Positions 15,607 to 24,971 of a stretch of 41,883 nt of DNA are shown here, piece by piece (position 1 is the first letter of the stretch; the number at the start of each line of letters is the position of its first letter). Both the position numbers and the translations under genes were made by a program. The DNA comes from Pseudomonadota bacterium (GTDB lineage: Bacteria > Myxococcota_A > UBA9160 > UBA4427): contig JAKSBN010000239.1 in the NCBI GenBank assembly GCA_022361175.1, positions 1-41,883 on the forward strand, in the 5' to 3' direction. The notes under the pieces were generated by a model. That model saw nothing but the letters and a program-made list of their open reading frames with translations, ran no database searches and had not been told where the DNA came from.

Positions 15607-16994
15607 CAGCGGGAGCGCCGGGTCTGCCCGGCGGCTTCCCGACCCGAGAGGACCTCGCTGCGCGCGGACCAGCTGGCGCGGACCAGCTGGTCGCGTTCCT
15701 CGGGCGAGAGCCCGGCTTCCCGCGTCACCCAGTCGATCTCCTCGGCGAGGGTGGTGTCGAAGATGCCCGGGTCGTCGGAGCCCACCACCACCGGCAGCCC
15801 GTGCTCGAGAAAGCGGTGGACGGGGTGGTGGTCGGGATCCCCGATCCCGCCGATGCGGCGGTTCGACGTGGGACACACTTCGATGACGGCTCCGGAGCTG
15901 CGGACGCGGGCCATGGCGTACTCCTGGCGCCGGGACACCTCGTCCAGTCGCGCTGCATCGTAGGCGTGCGTGACCCGGTCCGCTCGCTCCCGGGCGTGGA
16001 GCGCCTTGCGCTCGCGGTCGAGGCCGGCCGCGTCGACGCGCACCCCCGCGCGCTCCAGTCCGTGTGCGTGTTCCAAGTCGTATTCGATCTGGTCCAGGCG
16101 CTCTTGCACGCTCTCGCTCCGCTCGTGCGGGCCGTAGCAGCGGGGATCGACGCCGAGCGCGATGGCGTGCCCCAGCCGGTGGGCGCCCAGCTCGGCGGCT
16201 TCCTGGACCCAGCGCACCGCGCTCTCCAGCGACTTGTCCTCGAAGCTCTCGCCCACGTGGTACAGGAGCGCCAACGCCCGCTCCGGGTGCCGCTCGTTCC
16301 AGTCCCGGAGCGCGGCGAAGAACGGCGCCTGGGCTCGGGGTGGGTGGCCCTCCTCGAAGAAGCAGAAGTCGACGCCGGTGAAGGTCTCGCCGTGGGGACC
16401 GAGGGCCAGCTCTTGAACCAGCTCCCAGTGGGCGAACGGGTCTTCCCGGGGCAGGCTCGGCGCCAGGCGCAGCGTCATGTCGGCGCCCGACGCGCGCGTC
16501 TGGGCCGTGGCTACGGCCGTGAGCAGGGCGCGGGCCGAGTCTCGCGGGCGGTCCGCCGAGAGCAGAAAACGCTGCTCGGCGTAGGCGATGCCCTGACGGC
16601 GCTGGTCCGCGGCGATGCGCTCCCCGAAGTGGGCGATCTCGCGCTCGACCGAGGCCAGCGCAGCGTCGTCGCGGTAGAGGTCGACGAAAGCGCTGCCGTG
16701 AATCAGCAGGTTGAACTTGGCCTGGAAGCGCCGAAAGTTGCCCGCGTCCTCCTCTCCGAAGACGAACAGGCGGTCGAAGTCGGAGTGCGCCTGGGGGTCG
16801 CCGCGCCGGCAGCGTTCCAGCAGCGCTTCGACGTCGGCGCCGCGGCCGTAGGCGTCCTCGAAGCTCGCTTCGTACGCATCCCAGTCGACGCGGCGCTCGA
16901 CCAGGTGCGCCAGGAAGTCGCGCGGCCGGATGCACCCGTAAAGATGCAGGTGCAGCTCGGCCAAACCCGGCGCGTGGCGTTCGGAAACGGGCAT
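15606..16994 (-). CDS. Adenosine-deaminase-like amidohydrolase
   Basis: A 462-residue member of the adenosine/AMP deaminase superfamily, longer than typical bacterial adenosine deaminases (about 330-350). The first metal motif is AELHLHLYGCIRP (HxH) near residue 15. Later come LLYHVGESFEDKS with the His-Gly-Glu catalytic site, HRLGHAIALGVDP, EVCPTSNRRIGG, and VVVGSDDPGIFDTTLAEE with the Asp-Asp metal/catalytic pair. These mark a zinc hydrolase that deaminates a purine or purine-like ring. Extra length is partly an insert between the GHAIALG and CPTSN motifs (about residues 285-375). The substrate could be adenosine, an adenosine derivative or another aminopurine. The gene begins 6 bases after the LLM oxidoreductase stop and overlaps the membrane-protein start. 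Confidence 0.82.
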   Translation of the reverse strand: MPVSERHAPGLAELHLHLYGCIRPRDFLAHLVERRVDWDAYEASFEDAYGRGADVEALLERCRRGDPQAHSDFDRLFVFGEEDAGNFRRFQAKFNLLIHGSAFVDLYRDDAALASVEREIAHFGERIAADQRRQGIAYAEQRFLLSADRPRDSARALLTAVATAQTRASGADMTLRLAPSLPREDPFAHWELVQELALGPHGETFTGVDFCFFEEGHPPRAQAPFFAALRDWNERHPERALALLYHVGESFEDKSLESAVRWVQEAAELGAHRLGHAIALGVDPRCYGPHERSESVQERLDQIEYDLEHAHGLERAGVRVDAAGLDRERKALHARERADRVTHAYDAARLDEVSRRQEYAMARVRSSGAVIEVCPTSNRRIGGIGDPDHHPVHRFLEHGLPVVVGSDDPGIFDTTLAEEIDWVTREAGLSPEERDQLVRASWSARSEVLSGREAAGQTRRSR

Positions 16995-17000
16995 TGGGAG

Positions 17001-17939
17001 CTACGCGCGAAAGGCCGGCGCCACGCGTTCGGCGAAGAGCGCCGCCGGGACCCGCGTGTCGCGCCCGAAGAACTCGATGACGAAGCCCGTGCATCCCAGC
17101 TCGACGTGACGCTGGATGCACTCGACGACGCGTTCGGGTGTGCCCCAAATGCCGTGCTCGGCGAGGCTGGCCCCCATGTGCCCACCGTAGATCTTCTCCG
17201 CCTTGGCGAGCGCCGTTTGGGCCGCCGCCTCCGTCTCGGCGAGGACCACCACGCACTGCTGCGATACCGCGAGCGTGTCGAAGTCGCGTCCCGCCTCGTC
17301 GCAGCGCTGCCTCAGCACCTCGATCTTGCGGCCCAGGTCCGCCTGGGAAACCGCCATGTTGTTCCAGATGTCGGCGTGGCGGGCCGCCAGGCGCAGCGTG
17401 ACGCGCTCGCCGCCGCCGCCGATCAGAAGCGGCGGGCGCCGCACCGGCTTGGGCTCGCAGCGGGCGTCCTTCACGCGAAAGTGCCGCCCCTCGAAGGTGG
17501 TGGTCTCCTGCGTGAAGAGCCCCTTTAGGATCTCGCACGTCTCGTCCAGGGCGCGCAGCCGTTCGGCCGTCTCCGGAAACGCGCAACCGAGCTGCTCGAA
17601 CTCGGATTGGAACCAGCCGGCCCCGAGCCCGACGATGGTGCGGCCCTGCGAGATGTGGTCCACCGTGGCCACCTGCTTGGCCAGGACGGCGGGGTTGCGG
17701 AAGAAGGGAGGGGTGACGAGCGTGCCGAGCTCCACGTGGCTCGTCACCGCGGCAACCGCGGCCAGCTGGCTCCACGCCTCGAAGATCGGAAGCTGGGGCA
17801 GCGGCACCCCGTACAGGTGGTCGCACACCCACACGGAGTCGTACCCCAGTTCGTCGAAACAGGTGGCCGCGTCGCGCGCCTCCTCCCAAGTTCGCTTGAT
17901 CTGGGGCAGAGTCACTCCGAAGTGGACGGGCTGGCTCAC
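17001..17939 (-). CDS. LLM-class flavin-dependent oxidoreductase (F420-type)
   Basis: A 312-residue bacterial luciferase-like monooxygenase-fold protein. The start is GTG at 17939 with GGAGGAA six bases upstream; the protein begins VHFGVTLPQIKRTWEEARDA. Further signatures are CFDELGYDSVWVCDHLYGVP, ELGTLVTPPFFRNPAVLAKQ, TVDHISQGRTIVGLGAGWFQ and RPPLLIGGGGERVTLRLAAR, all typical of the F420-dependent LLM group, which includes probable F420 oxidoreductases acting on alcohols, amides or cofactors. Whether F420 or FMN is used cannot be decided from sequence by eye. It is the first gene of a three-gene minus-strand operon with a deaminase and a membrane protein. Confidence 0.85.
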   Translation of the reverse strand: MSQPVHFGVTLPQIKRTWEEARDAATCFDELGYDSVWVCDHLYGVPLPQLPIFEAWSQLAAVAAVTSHVELGTLVTPPFFRNPAVLAKQVATVDHISQGRTIVGLGAGWFQSEFEQLGCAFPETAERLRALDETCEILKGLFTQETTTFEGRHFRVKDARCEPKPVRRPPLLIGGGGERVTLRLAARHADIWNNMAVSQADLGRKIEVLRQRCDEAGRDFDTLAVSQQCVVVLAETEAAAQTALAKAEKIYGGHMGASLAEHGIWGTPERVVECIQRHVELGCTGFVIEFFGRDTRVPAALFAERVAPAFRA

Positions 17940-18051
17940 GGCGGCTTCCTCCAAGCGGCGAAGAGCGAAGGGTAACGCGCCGGCGGTGTCTGGGCCCTTG
18001 TGTCGCGCGCGGCGGCCGTTCATCATGGCCGCGATTGCGCACGGGGGTGCC

Positions 18052-18867
18052 ATGGGCCGAATCGCTTGCGCGCTCTTCGTCTCTCCGGTCTCTCTGATGG
18101 TCCTGGTCGCGGGTTGCCTGGTCGCCTGCGCGGGAGCCGGGCCGACGTCCGGGCCGATCGTCGACCTGACGCACGCCTTCGGCGCGGACACGCTCTACTG
18201 GCCGACGGACGGCGAGGGCTTCGTCCACGAACGGGGCTCCGCCGGCTACACCGAGGCCGGGTACTACTACAGCGCGCACCGTTTTCGGTCCGCCGAGCAC
18301 GGGGGCACGCACGTCGATGCGCCCGTTCACTTCGCGGAGCACGGGGTGTCGGTCGACGCGATTCCCCTCACCCGGCTGGTCGGACAAGGCGTGCGGGTGG
18401 ACGTGCGCGCCGCCTGCGCAAGCGACCCCGACTATCGCGTCACGGTGGCCGACCTGGAGCGATTCGAGGACGCCCACGGCCGGATTCCGACCGGCGCCAT
18501 CGTGCTCCTGCACACGGGCTTCGCCTCCCGCTGGCCAGACCGGGAGCGCTACCTGGGGACGGCGGATCGCGGGCCGGATGCGACCCACCGGCTGCACTTT
18601 CCCGGGCTCCACCCCGACGCCGCCCGTTGGCTGGTGGCCGAGCGGGCGATCGCCGCCGTCGGTCTCGACACCGCGAGTATCGACCACGGGCCGTCGCAGG
18701 ACTTCGCGACCCACCAGGTTCTGGCTGCGGCCGGCGTCCCGGTCTTCGAGAACCTCGCCTCGCTGGACGGCCTCCCGCCTCGGGAGTTTCGCGTGGTGGC
18801 GCTGCCCATGAAGATCGCGGGCGGCAGCGGCGCTCCCCTGCGCATCCTGGCCTTCCCCCAGCGCTAG
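18052..18867 (+). CDS. Exported cyclase-family (kynurenine formamidase-like) lipoprotein
   Basis: A 271-residue protein of the cyclase/kynurenine formamidase-like family. The metal-binding signature is intact: SAEHGGTHVDAPVHFAEHG. Other family stretches are PIVDLTHAFGADTLYWPTDG, AIVLLHTGFASRWPDRERYL, VGLDTASIDHGPSQDFATHQ and FRVVALPMKIAGGSGAPLRI. The family hydrolyses or cyclises amides and related compounds with a metal ion. Unusually, the N-terminus (MGRIACALFVSPVSLMVLVA, then GCLVACAG) is a lipoprotein signal with a good LVAGC lipobox, so the enzyme would sit outside the cytoplasm. An ATG at 18025 is also in frame, but 18052 has GGGGGT upstream and begins the signal directly. Confidence 0.85.
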   Translation: MGRIACALFVSPVSLMVLVAGCLVACAGAGPTSGPIVDLTHAFGADTLYWPTDGEGFVHERGSAGYTEAGYYYSAHRFRSAEHGGTHVDAPVHFAEHGVSVDAIPLTRLVGQGVRVDVRAACASDPDYRVTVADLERFEDAHGRIPTGAIVLLHTGFASRWPDRERYLGTADRGPDATHRLHFPGLHPDAARWLVAERAIAAVGLDTASIDHGPSQDFATHQVLAAAGVPVFENLASLDGLPPREFRVVALPMKIAGGSGAPLRILAFPQR

Positions 18868-18966
18868 CCACGGACTCCGCAAGGATTTGCAGAGCGACCC
18901 GGCGGCTTTCCATTCTGCGCGGCTTCGCCGCCCGCCTGCTCCCCCGTAGTGACTCGCGCTCACGAC

Positions 18967-18994
18967 CCGGCCCAACCGCTTCCACGTGGGCCGG
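18967..18994. terminator. Hairpin between cyclase and PEP-CTERM genes
   Basis: CCGGCCCA (18967-18974) and TGGGCCGG (18987-18994) form a perfect 8-bp stem with a 12-base loop, followed by TTGTCGG. It lies 100 bases past the cyclase stop. The 223-base gap also holds a second small hairpin, GGCCTTG/CAAGGCC at 19032-19048, some 42 bases before the next start. Confidence 0.4.
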
Positions 18995-19090
18995 TTGTCG
19001 GATCTCCTGCCGGCGTGCTGCCCCTGGAACGGGCCTTGCAGCAAGGCCACGCCGGTGCGTCGACACGGGTCGGCGCGGGAGGAGTTGCCG

Positions 19091-19840
19091 ATGCGCTGGG
19101 AAATGCGGAGCTGGGCGAGCTGGACTTGCGGGGCCGTTGCCGGTCTCGTGCTGTTGGGACTCTCGGGCAGCGCCCACGCCCTTCAGTACACGTACGCCGA
19201 CGGAACCCACCACGCCGAGTCCGGCCGGTTGTCCGCCACGACGGCCGAGATCCTCGGCGCCGACTTCGGCGACCGCAGCGACGGCATTCGCGGCTTCAGC
19301 ATGACCGCTCTCGACGCGGCCGGGCTCGACTCCCTCACGTTGTCCGACGACGATCGCTTTCAGGTCGACGCGGCGCCCTTTTTTCTCGCCGCCGACCGGC
19401 GTGCGGCCATGCTGTTCGAGTTCCAGGTGGTGGAGGCCAAGTCGCAGGTAGCGAGCGTCGCGGTCTCGGTGGAGGCCGCCCAGGACAGCTTCACCAACCG
19501 CTTCTTCGGGCCCGGACACGAGCTCTACGCCTACTTGTGGAACGCGGACGCCGGCGCCTACACGCTCGGCGGCAGCCGCCTCGGCTGGAACGACGACGGC
19601 AGCATCGATTTCGTCTTCGACACCGGCGCGGGGGCTTACCTGGACGGCGACGCGGGGCAGGTCACGCTGCTGCTCGTGAACCGGTACCAGGGCTTCTTCG
19701 GGCTGGAGAGCGGCTTCGACGTGGACTTCGTGAGTCTCGACGTCCAGGTCGTCCCGGAGCCCACGAGTCTGCTGTTGGCGGGTCTCGGCCTCTTGGGACT
19801 CGCGGCGTTCGGGCGGAGGGGGCGGCCGGCCCGTTCCTAG
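19091..19840 (+). CDS. PEP-CTERM sorting-domain protein
   Basis: A 249-residue exported protein ending in VPEPTSLLLAGLGLLGLAAF followed by GRRGR: the Pro-Glu-Pro motif, hydrophobic helix and basic tail recognised by exosortases. The N-terminus has a signal peptide (VAGLVLLGLSGSAHALQYTY) with cleavage expected after AHA. The mature domain is acidic and beta-rich (DGTHHAESGRLSATTAEILG, FDTGAGAYLDGDAGQVTLLL), with no enzyme motif. Such proteins are usually exopolysaccharide- or surface-associated. The ATG at 19091 has GGAGG eight bases upstream and is preferred over 18986. No exosortase gene is in the window, so the processing enzyme must be encoded elsewhere. Confidence 0.88.
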   Translation: MRWEMRSWASWTCGAVAGLVLLGLSGSAHALQYTYADGTHHAESGRLSATTAEILGADFGDRSDGIRGFSMTALDAAGLDSLTLSDDDRFQVDAAPFFLAADRRAAMLFEFQVVEAKSQVASVAVSVEAAQDSFTNRFFGPGHELYAYLWNADAGAYTLGGSRLGWNDDGSIDFVFDTGAGAYLDGDAGQVTLLLVNRYQGFFGLESGFDVDFVSLDVQVVPEPTSLLLAGLGLLGLAAFGRRGRPARS

Positions 19841-20088
19841 CGACTCGGCCACCTCCTCTCCATGGTCTTGCGGCGAGGCGCTATGCTCGCGCCCGGTTCG
19901 ACCCGGTGGGCGCGGCTCGCCGGCCCGATCCTCAGCAGCAGACGTCCGCGGCTTTCACCGGACCGAGCGGCGGCCCGGGTCACTCGCCCCCGCGTCACCT
20001 GCCGAATGGGTGGCCACCCCGGGAGATGCGGCGGAGCGGGCTCGAGAGCAGCGCAGCGACGACGACAAGTAGAAGGACCCGCATTTCC
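19841..20088. other. Intergenic stretch before fbp
   Basis: About 250 bases without a convincing gene, terminator or promoter hexamers. It presumably carries the fbp promoter, but I see no element I can support. Confidence 0.5.
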
Positions 20089-21072
20089 ATGGCCAAGCCG
20101 CCCGTCTCCGAGAATCTCACCACCCTGTCCGTTCACCTGGCGGCGCGCAAGCCCTCCGTGGCGCCCGAGTTGGCCAGCGTGATCGAAGCGATCGCCCTGG
20201 CCGGCAAATCCATCGCCCGCAAGGTTCGCCGCGCGCGCATCGAGGACGTCCTGGGGCAGGTGGGCCACACGAACGTCCAGGGCGAGGCCCAGGAGAAACT
20301 CGACGTTCTCTCCAACGATCTGATGCTGCACTGCCTGTCCGAGTGCCCGGCCGTGGGCGTGTGCGCGTCCGAGGAAGAGGACGAGGCCGTCGTGGTGCGG
20401 CCGCGCAGCGACGGCGGCGCCTATGCCGTCCTCTTCGATCCCCTCGACGGGTCGTCCAACATCAACGTGGCCGTGGGCGTCGGCACCATCTTCAGCATCC
20501 TGCCCAACGACCTGCCGGACGAGCGCACCGCGGAGGCCGTGCTGCAGCCGGGGTCGCGGCAGGTGGCGGCGGGCTACGTGCTGTACGGATCCTCCGTCCT
20601 GCTCGTGCTGACGACGGGCGACGGCGTCTCCATGTACGTGCTGGACCCCGAACTGGGCGACTTCGTGCTGGTGGAGCCCTCGCTGCGCCTGCCCGCCGAG
20701 CGCAAGATCTACTCGCTGAACGAGGCGTATCGACGCGACTTCCCCGCCGGCTACAACCGCTACCTGGACTGGACCCACGAGAACGGCTACGCGGCGCGCT
20801 ACATCGGCTCGATGGTGGCCGACGTCCACCGCACGCTCTTGAAGGGCGGCGTCTTTCTCTACCCGCCGACGGCCGTGAACCCCGATGGGAAGCTGCGCCT
20901 TCTGTACGAGGCCAATCCCATGGCCTTCGTGGTCGAGCAGGCGGGCGGCGTCGCCGCCGTGGGCGGCCGCCGCATCCTGGAGATTTCGCCCGAAGCGCTC
21001 CACCAGCGGACGCCCGTCATCCTGGGATCGCCGGTGGAAGTCGACCACGTCACCCGCCATCTGGCGGACTGA
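20089..21072 (+). CDS. fbp: Fructose-1,6-bisphosphatase, class I
   Basis: A 327-residue cytoplasmic enzyme that dephosphorylates fructose 1,6-bisphosphate in gluconeogenesis (or the Calvin cycle where present). The metal and phosphate sites are clear: EEEDEAVV, VLFDPLDGSSNINVAVGVGT (the DPxDGS motif and following Asn), YIGSMVADVHRTLLKGGVFL, and KLRLLYEANPMAFVVEQAGG. The length is normal for class I. The ATG at 20089 has AAGGA about 12 bases before it; the frame is open upstream but without homology-like sequence. Its TGA stop overlaps the motif ACTGAGATGGCCTCT, also found at the right end of the palindromic element. The fumarase gene follows in the same direction after 130 bases. Confidence 0.95.
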   Translation: MAKPPVSENLTTLSVHLAARKPSVAPELASVIEAIALAGKSIARKVRRARIEDVLGQVGHTNVQGEAQEKLDVLSNDLMLHCLSECPAVGVCASEEEDEAVVVRPRSDGGAYAVLFDPLDGSSNINVAVGVGTIFSILPNDLPDERTAEAVLQPGSRQVAAGYVLYGSSVLLVLTTGDGVSMYVLDPELGDFVLVEPSLRLPAERKIYSLNEAYRRDFPAGYNRYLDWTHENGYAARYIGSMVADVHRTLLKGGVFLYPPTAVNPDGKLRLLYEANPMAFVVEQAGGVAAVGGRRILEISPEALHQRTPVILGSPVEVDHVTRHLAD

Positions 21073-21164
21073 GATGGCCTCTCGCCCCACGGAACGCGCG
21101 GCGGCTCTACAGTAAGCTCTCACGGGACAGCTCGCGTCCGCAGCGGGACGCGCACGGCAGACGG

Positions 21165-21184
21165 CCTCTAGACCCCTATAGAGG
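21165..21184 (+). promoter_or_regulatory. Small hairpin upstream of the fumarase start
   Basis: CCTCTA (21165-21170) and TAGAGG (21179-21184) can pair around an 8-base loop. It ends 18 bases before the ATG, close to the ribosome binding site GGAGGG, so it could be a leader hairpin. No further support. Confidence 0.3.
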
Positions 21185-21202
21185 ACGACTTCGGAGGGAA
21201 GC

Positions 21203-22816
<1,614 letters not shown>

Positions 22817-22821
22817 GAGAT

Positions 22822-22852
22822 GGCCGCTAGCCTCGGGGCTCGCTAGCCGGCC
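22822..22852. terminator. Convergent hairpin between fumarase and the regulator gene
   Basis: GGCCGCTAGC (22822-22831) pairs with GCTAGC-C-GGCC (22842-22852) with one bulged C and a 10-base loop. It lies between two converging genes, and its right arm includes the stop codon of the minus-strand regulator. No U-tract follows. Confidence 0.45.
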
Positions 22853-23274
22853 GTGGGGCGAAAGACCGGGGCCGGCGGCTCTTCCCGCTGGCGCTCGCGC
22901 GGCGGCTCGCCCACGCAGTCTCCCACGAATTGGTAGCCCACGCGGTTCACCGTGCGGACGAAGCCGCCGCGGCGCCGGCTGTCGCCAAAGGCGCGCCGGA
23001 TCGCGCGCACCGCCCGCTCCAACGAGGCGCCGGAGGCCCGTGTGTGGGGCCAGATCGCGCTCAGAAGCTCTTCGCGCGGGACCACGCGATCGCGGTGCTC
23101 CAGCAGGTAGATCAACAAGCGGAGCGGAGTGGGCTCGATCCCCACGGGTGTGCCCGACAGGGTCAGCTGGAAGGCTTCGCGGTGGATGCCGTACTCGCCT
23201 ACGCGCCAGGTGGCGGGCCTGGCCGGCGGGGGCAGGGGAGCTTCGGGGGACAGGGTCTGGGCTTCGCTGTGCAC
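22843..23274 (-). CDS. Orphan OmpR/PhoB-type winged-helix regulator
   Basis: A 143-residue protein consisting of little more than one Trans_reg_C DNA-binding domain: FQLTLSGTPVGIEPTPLRLL, then IYLLEHRDRVVPREELLSAI, LERAVRAIRRAFGD and the wing RRGGFVRTVNRVGYQFVGD. This is the effector half of OmpR-type response regulators, but no receiver domain precedes it and no transmembrane helix follows as in CadC/ToxR. The Pro-rich N-terminus (PEAPLPPPARPATWRVGEYG) and C-terminal tail look disordered. It is divergent from the RNA methyltransferase gene with about 150 bases between, which includes an A-run (AAAAAAA near 23321) and may hold both promoters. Target genes are unknown. Confidence 0.8.
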   Translation of the reverse strand: MHSEAQTLSPEAPLPPPARPATWRVGEYGIHREAFQLTLSGTPVGIEPTPLRLLIYLLEHRDRVVPREELLSAIWPHTRASGASLERAVRAIRRAFGDSRRRGGFVRTVNRVGYQFVGDCVGEPPRERQREEPPAPVFRPTAG

Positions 23275-23421
23275 GAAGATACATACGTCTCAACTCGCGA
23301 AACCGGTTACCGGATCGGCCAAAAAAATCGCCTTCCGGGATATTTCCGCACGCTTCATGCGAAAATTGGCGAGCACGGCGCTGCATGGCGGCCGGAGCGC
23401 GCTCCGGACACACTGTCCGCC

Positions 23422-24243
23422 GTGGACGTGCAGGCGATCGAGTCGCTGGACGACCCTCGAGTCGCCGTGTATCGCGACGTCAGGGAACGAGATCTGGTGG
23501 ACCGACAGGGGCTCTTCCTGGTCGAAGGGCGCCTCAACGTGCTGAAGCTGCTCTCGGGAGGTCGCTTCCGCACCCGCTCCCTGCTGGTCACGCCCCGCAC
23601 GCTTCGGGCGCTCGAGCCGGCGCTGGCGAGCGTGGCGCCCGGGCCTCCCATCTACGTCGCCGAGCGCCCGCTGCTGGCCCGGTTGGCGGGCTTCGATCTC
23701 CACCGCGGCTGTCTGGCGGCCGCGGAACGCGGGCCGGCGCTGGCCCCGGAACCGCTCGTGGCCGCCCCCGCGGCCAACTCCTGCGTCGTGGTCCTGGAGC
23801 AGCTGACCAACCCCGACAACGTGGGCGGCGTCTTTCGCAACGCGGCGGCCTTCGGCGCGGACGCCGTCTGGCTGTGCCCCCGCTGCTGTGACCCGCTCTA
23901 CCGCAAGGCGATTCGCGTCTCCATGGGGGCGGCGCTGGAGGTGCCCTTCGCCCGCTGCAGCGACTGGCCCGGCGCGCTGCGGGCGCTGAAGCGCGCGGGC
24001 TACCGCGTGGTGGCGCTCGATCCGGGGCCGGCCTCGACACCGCTGGCGACCGAACCGCGCGGGGGCCGGGTGGCTCTCCTGGTGGGAACCGAGGGACCGG
24101 GACTTCAGCCCGCCACGCGGGCACTGGCCGACGCCCGCGTCGGCATTGCCATGGCTCCCGGCGTCGATTCGCTCAACGTGGCGACGGCGACGGGGATCGC
24201 GCTGCACCACTACGCCCGGCTCGGCGGCGGGAGGCCGGCTTGA
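23422..24243 (+). CDS. SpoU/TrmH-family RNA 2'-O-methyltransferase
   Basis: A protein of about 273 residues in the SPOUT superfamily, which methylates ribose 2'-hydroxyls in tRNA or rRNA using SAM and a trefoil knot. Motif 1 is LEQLTNPDNVGGVFRNAAAF, followed by PLYRKAIRVSMGAALEVPFA; motif 2 is ALLVGTEGPGL; motif 3 is IAMAPGVDSLNVATATGIAL. The N-terminal part (VYRDVRERDLVDRQGLFLVE) matches the substrate-binding subdomain of RlmB-like enzymes. The RNA target cannot be assigned. No in-frame ATG is near; GTG at 23422 or 23428 is the likely start, without a strong ribosome binding site. The stop overlaps the next start (TTGA). Confidence 0.85.
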   Translation: MDVQAIESLDDPRVAVYRDVRERDLVDRQGLFLVEGRLNVLKLLSGGRFRTRSLLVTPRTLRALEPALASVAPGPPIYVAERPLLARLAGFDLHRGCLAAAERGPALAPEPLVAAPAANSCVVVLEQLTNPDNVGGVFRNAAAFGADAVWLCPRCCDPLYRKAIRVSMGAALEVPFARCSDWPGALRALKRAGYRVVALDPGPASTPLATEPRGGRVALLVGTEGPGLQPATRALADARVGIAMAPGVDSLNVATATGIALHHYARLGGGRPA

Positions 24244-24971
24244 AGCCCCTGTGTCTCGTCAAGACGGGGAGCACGGTTCCGGGCGTGCGGGCACGGCGGG
24301 GGGACTTCGAGGATTGGATCCAGGCTGCCTCCGCCGCTCGGGGCGTCGAGTGGCAGCTGGTGGACGTGCAGCAGGACGCGCCGCTGCCGTCGCCCGAGGC
24401 GGTGTCCGGTGTCGTCGTCACGGGATCCAGTGCCATGGTCAGCCATCGGGAACCCTGGAGCGAGCGAGCGGCCCGCTGGTTGGGTTCCGCGGCGCGCGCC
24501 GACATCCCCATCCTGGCGATCTGCTACGGGCACCAGCTGCTGGCCCACGGACTCGGAGGCGAGGTGGGACCCAATCCGCGGGGCCGGGAGATCGGGACGG
24601 TCGAAGTCTCGCTGCGGCCCGAGGCACTGCGGGATCCGCTGTTCGAGGGGTTGCCGCAGCGACTCCCCGCGAACGCCTCCCACGTCGAATCCGTGCTGCG
24701 GCTGCCGCCGGGCGCCGTGCGGCTGGCCGAGAACCCGGCCGATCCCCACCACGCGTTTCGCGTCGGTCGCCACGCCTGGGGCGTTCAGTTCCACCCGGAG
24801 TTCGACGCTGACGTCATGCGCGGCTACCTGGAGGAGCGCCGTCAGGTGCTGGCGAGCGAGGGACTCGATGCCGAGGCGCTGCAAGCGGCCGCGCGCGACA
24901 CGCCCGCGGCCGCCGGTCTGCTCGACCGCTTCGTGGGCTTGGTCCAGCGCTGGTTCGGCGGCGACGGCTAG
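24240..24971 (+). CDS. Class I glutamine amidotransferase (GMP synthase-like domain protein)
   Basis: A 243-residue stand-alone GATase1 protein. The catalytic Cys lies in ILAICYGHQLLAHGLGG and the His-Glu pair in WGVQFHPEFDADVMRGYL. GVVVTGSSAMVSHREPWSER near residue 60 is typical of the family. No synthetase domain is attached, so it may hydrolyse gamma-glutamyl compounds or serve as an amidotransferase subunit. The start is TTG at 24240, with GGGAGG six bases upstream and a TTGA overlap with the RNA methyltransferase stop. The gene ends back-to-back with the PilZ gene, sharing four bases (CTAG). Confidence 0.82.
   Translation: MKPLCLVKTGSTVPGVRARRGDFEDWIQAASAARGVEWQLVDVQQDAPLPSPEAVSGVVVTGSSAMVSHREPWSERAARWLGSAARADIPILAICYGHQLLAHGLGGEVGPNPRGREIGTVEVSLRPEALRDPLFEGLPQRLPANASHVESVLRLPPGAVRLAENPADPHHAFRVGRHAWGVQFHPEFDADVMRGYLEERRQVLASEGLDAEALQAAARDTPAAAGLLDRFVGLVQRWFGGDG

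Noticed and set aside
13927..19050. A single 1707-residue open frame on the minus strand
   Set aside because: It spans the membrane protein and then runs antisense to and out of frame with the deaminase, LLM and cyclase genes; the real gene starts at 15606. Long empty frames are expected at this GC content.
24240..24971. GMP synthase subunit
   Set aside because: Only the glutaminase domain is present and no ATP-pyrophosphatase partner is adjacent, so a specific name is not justified.
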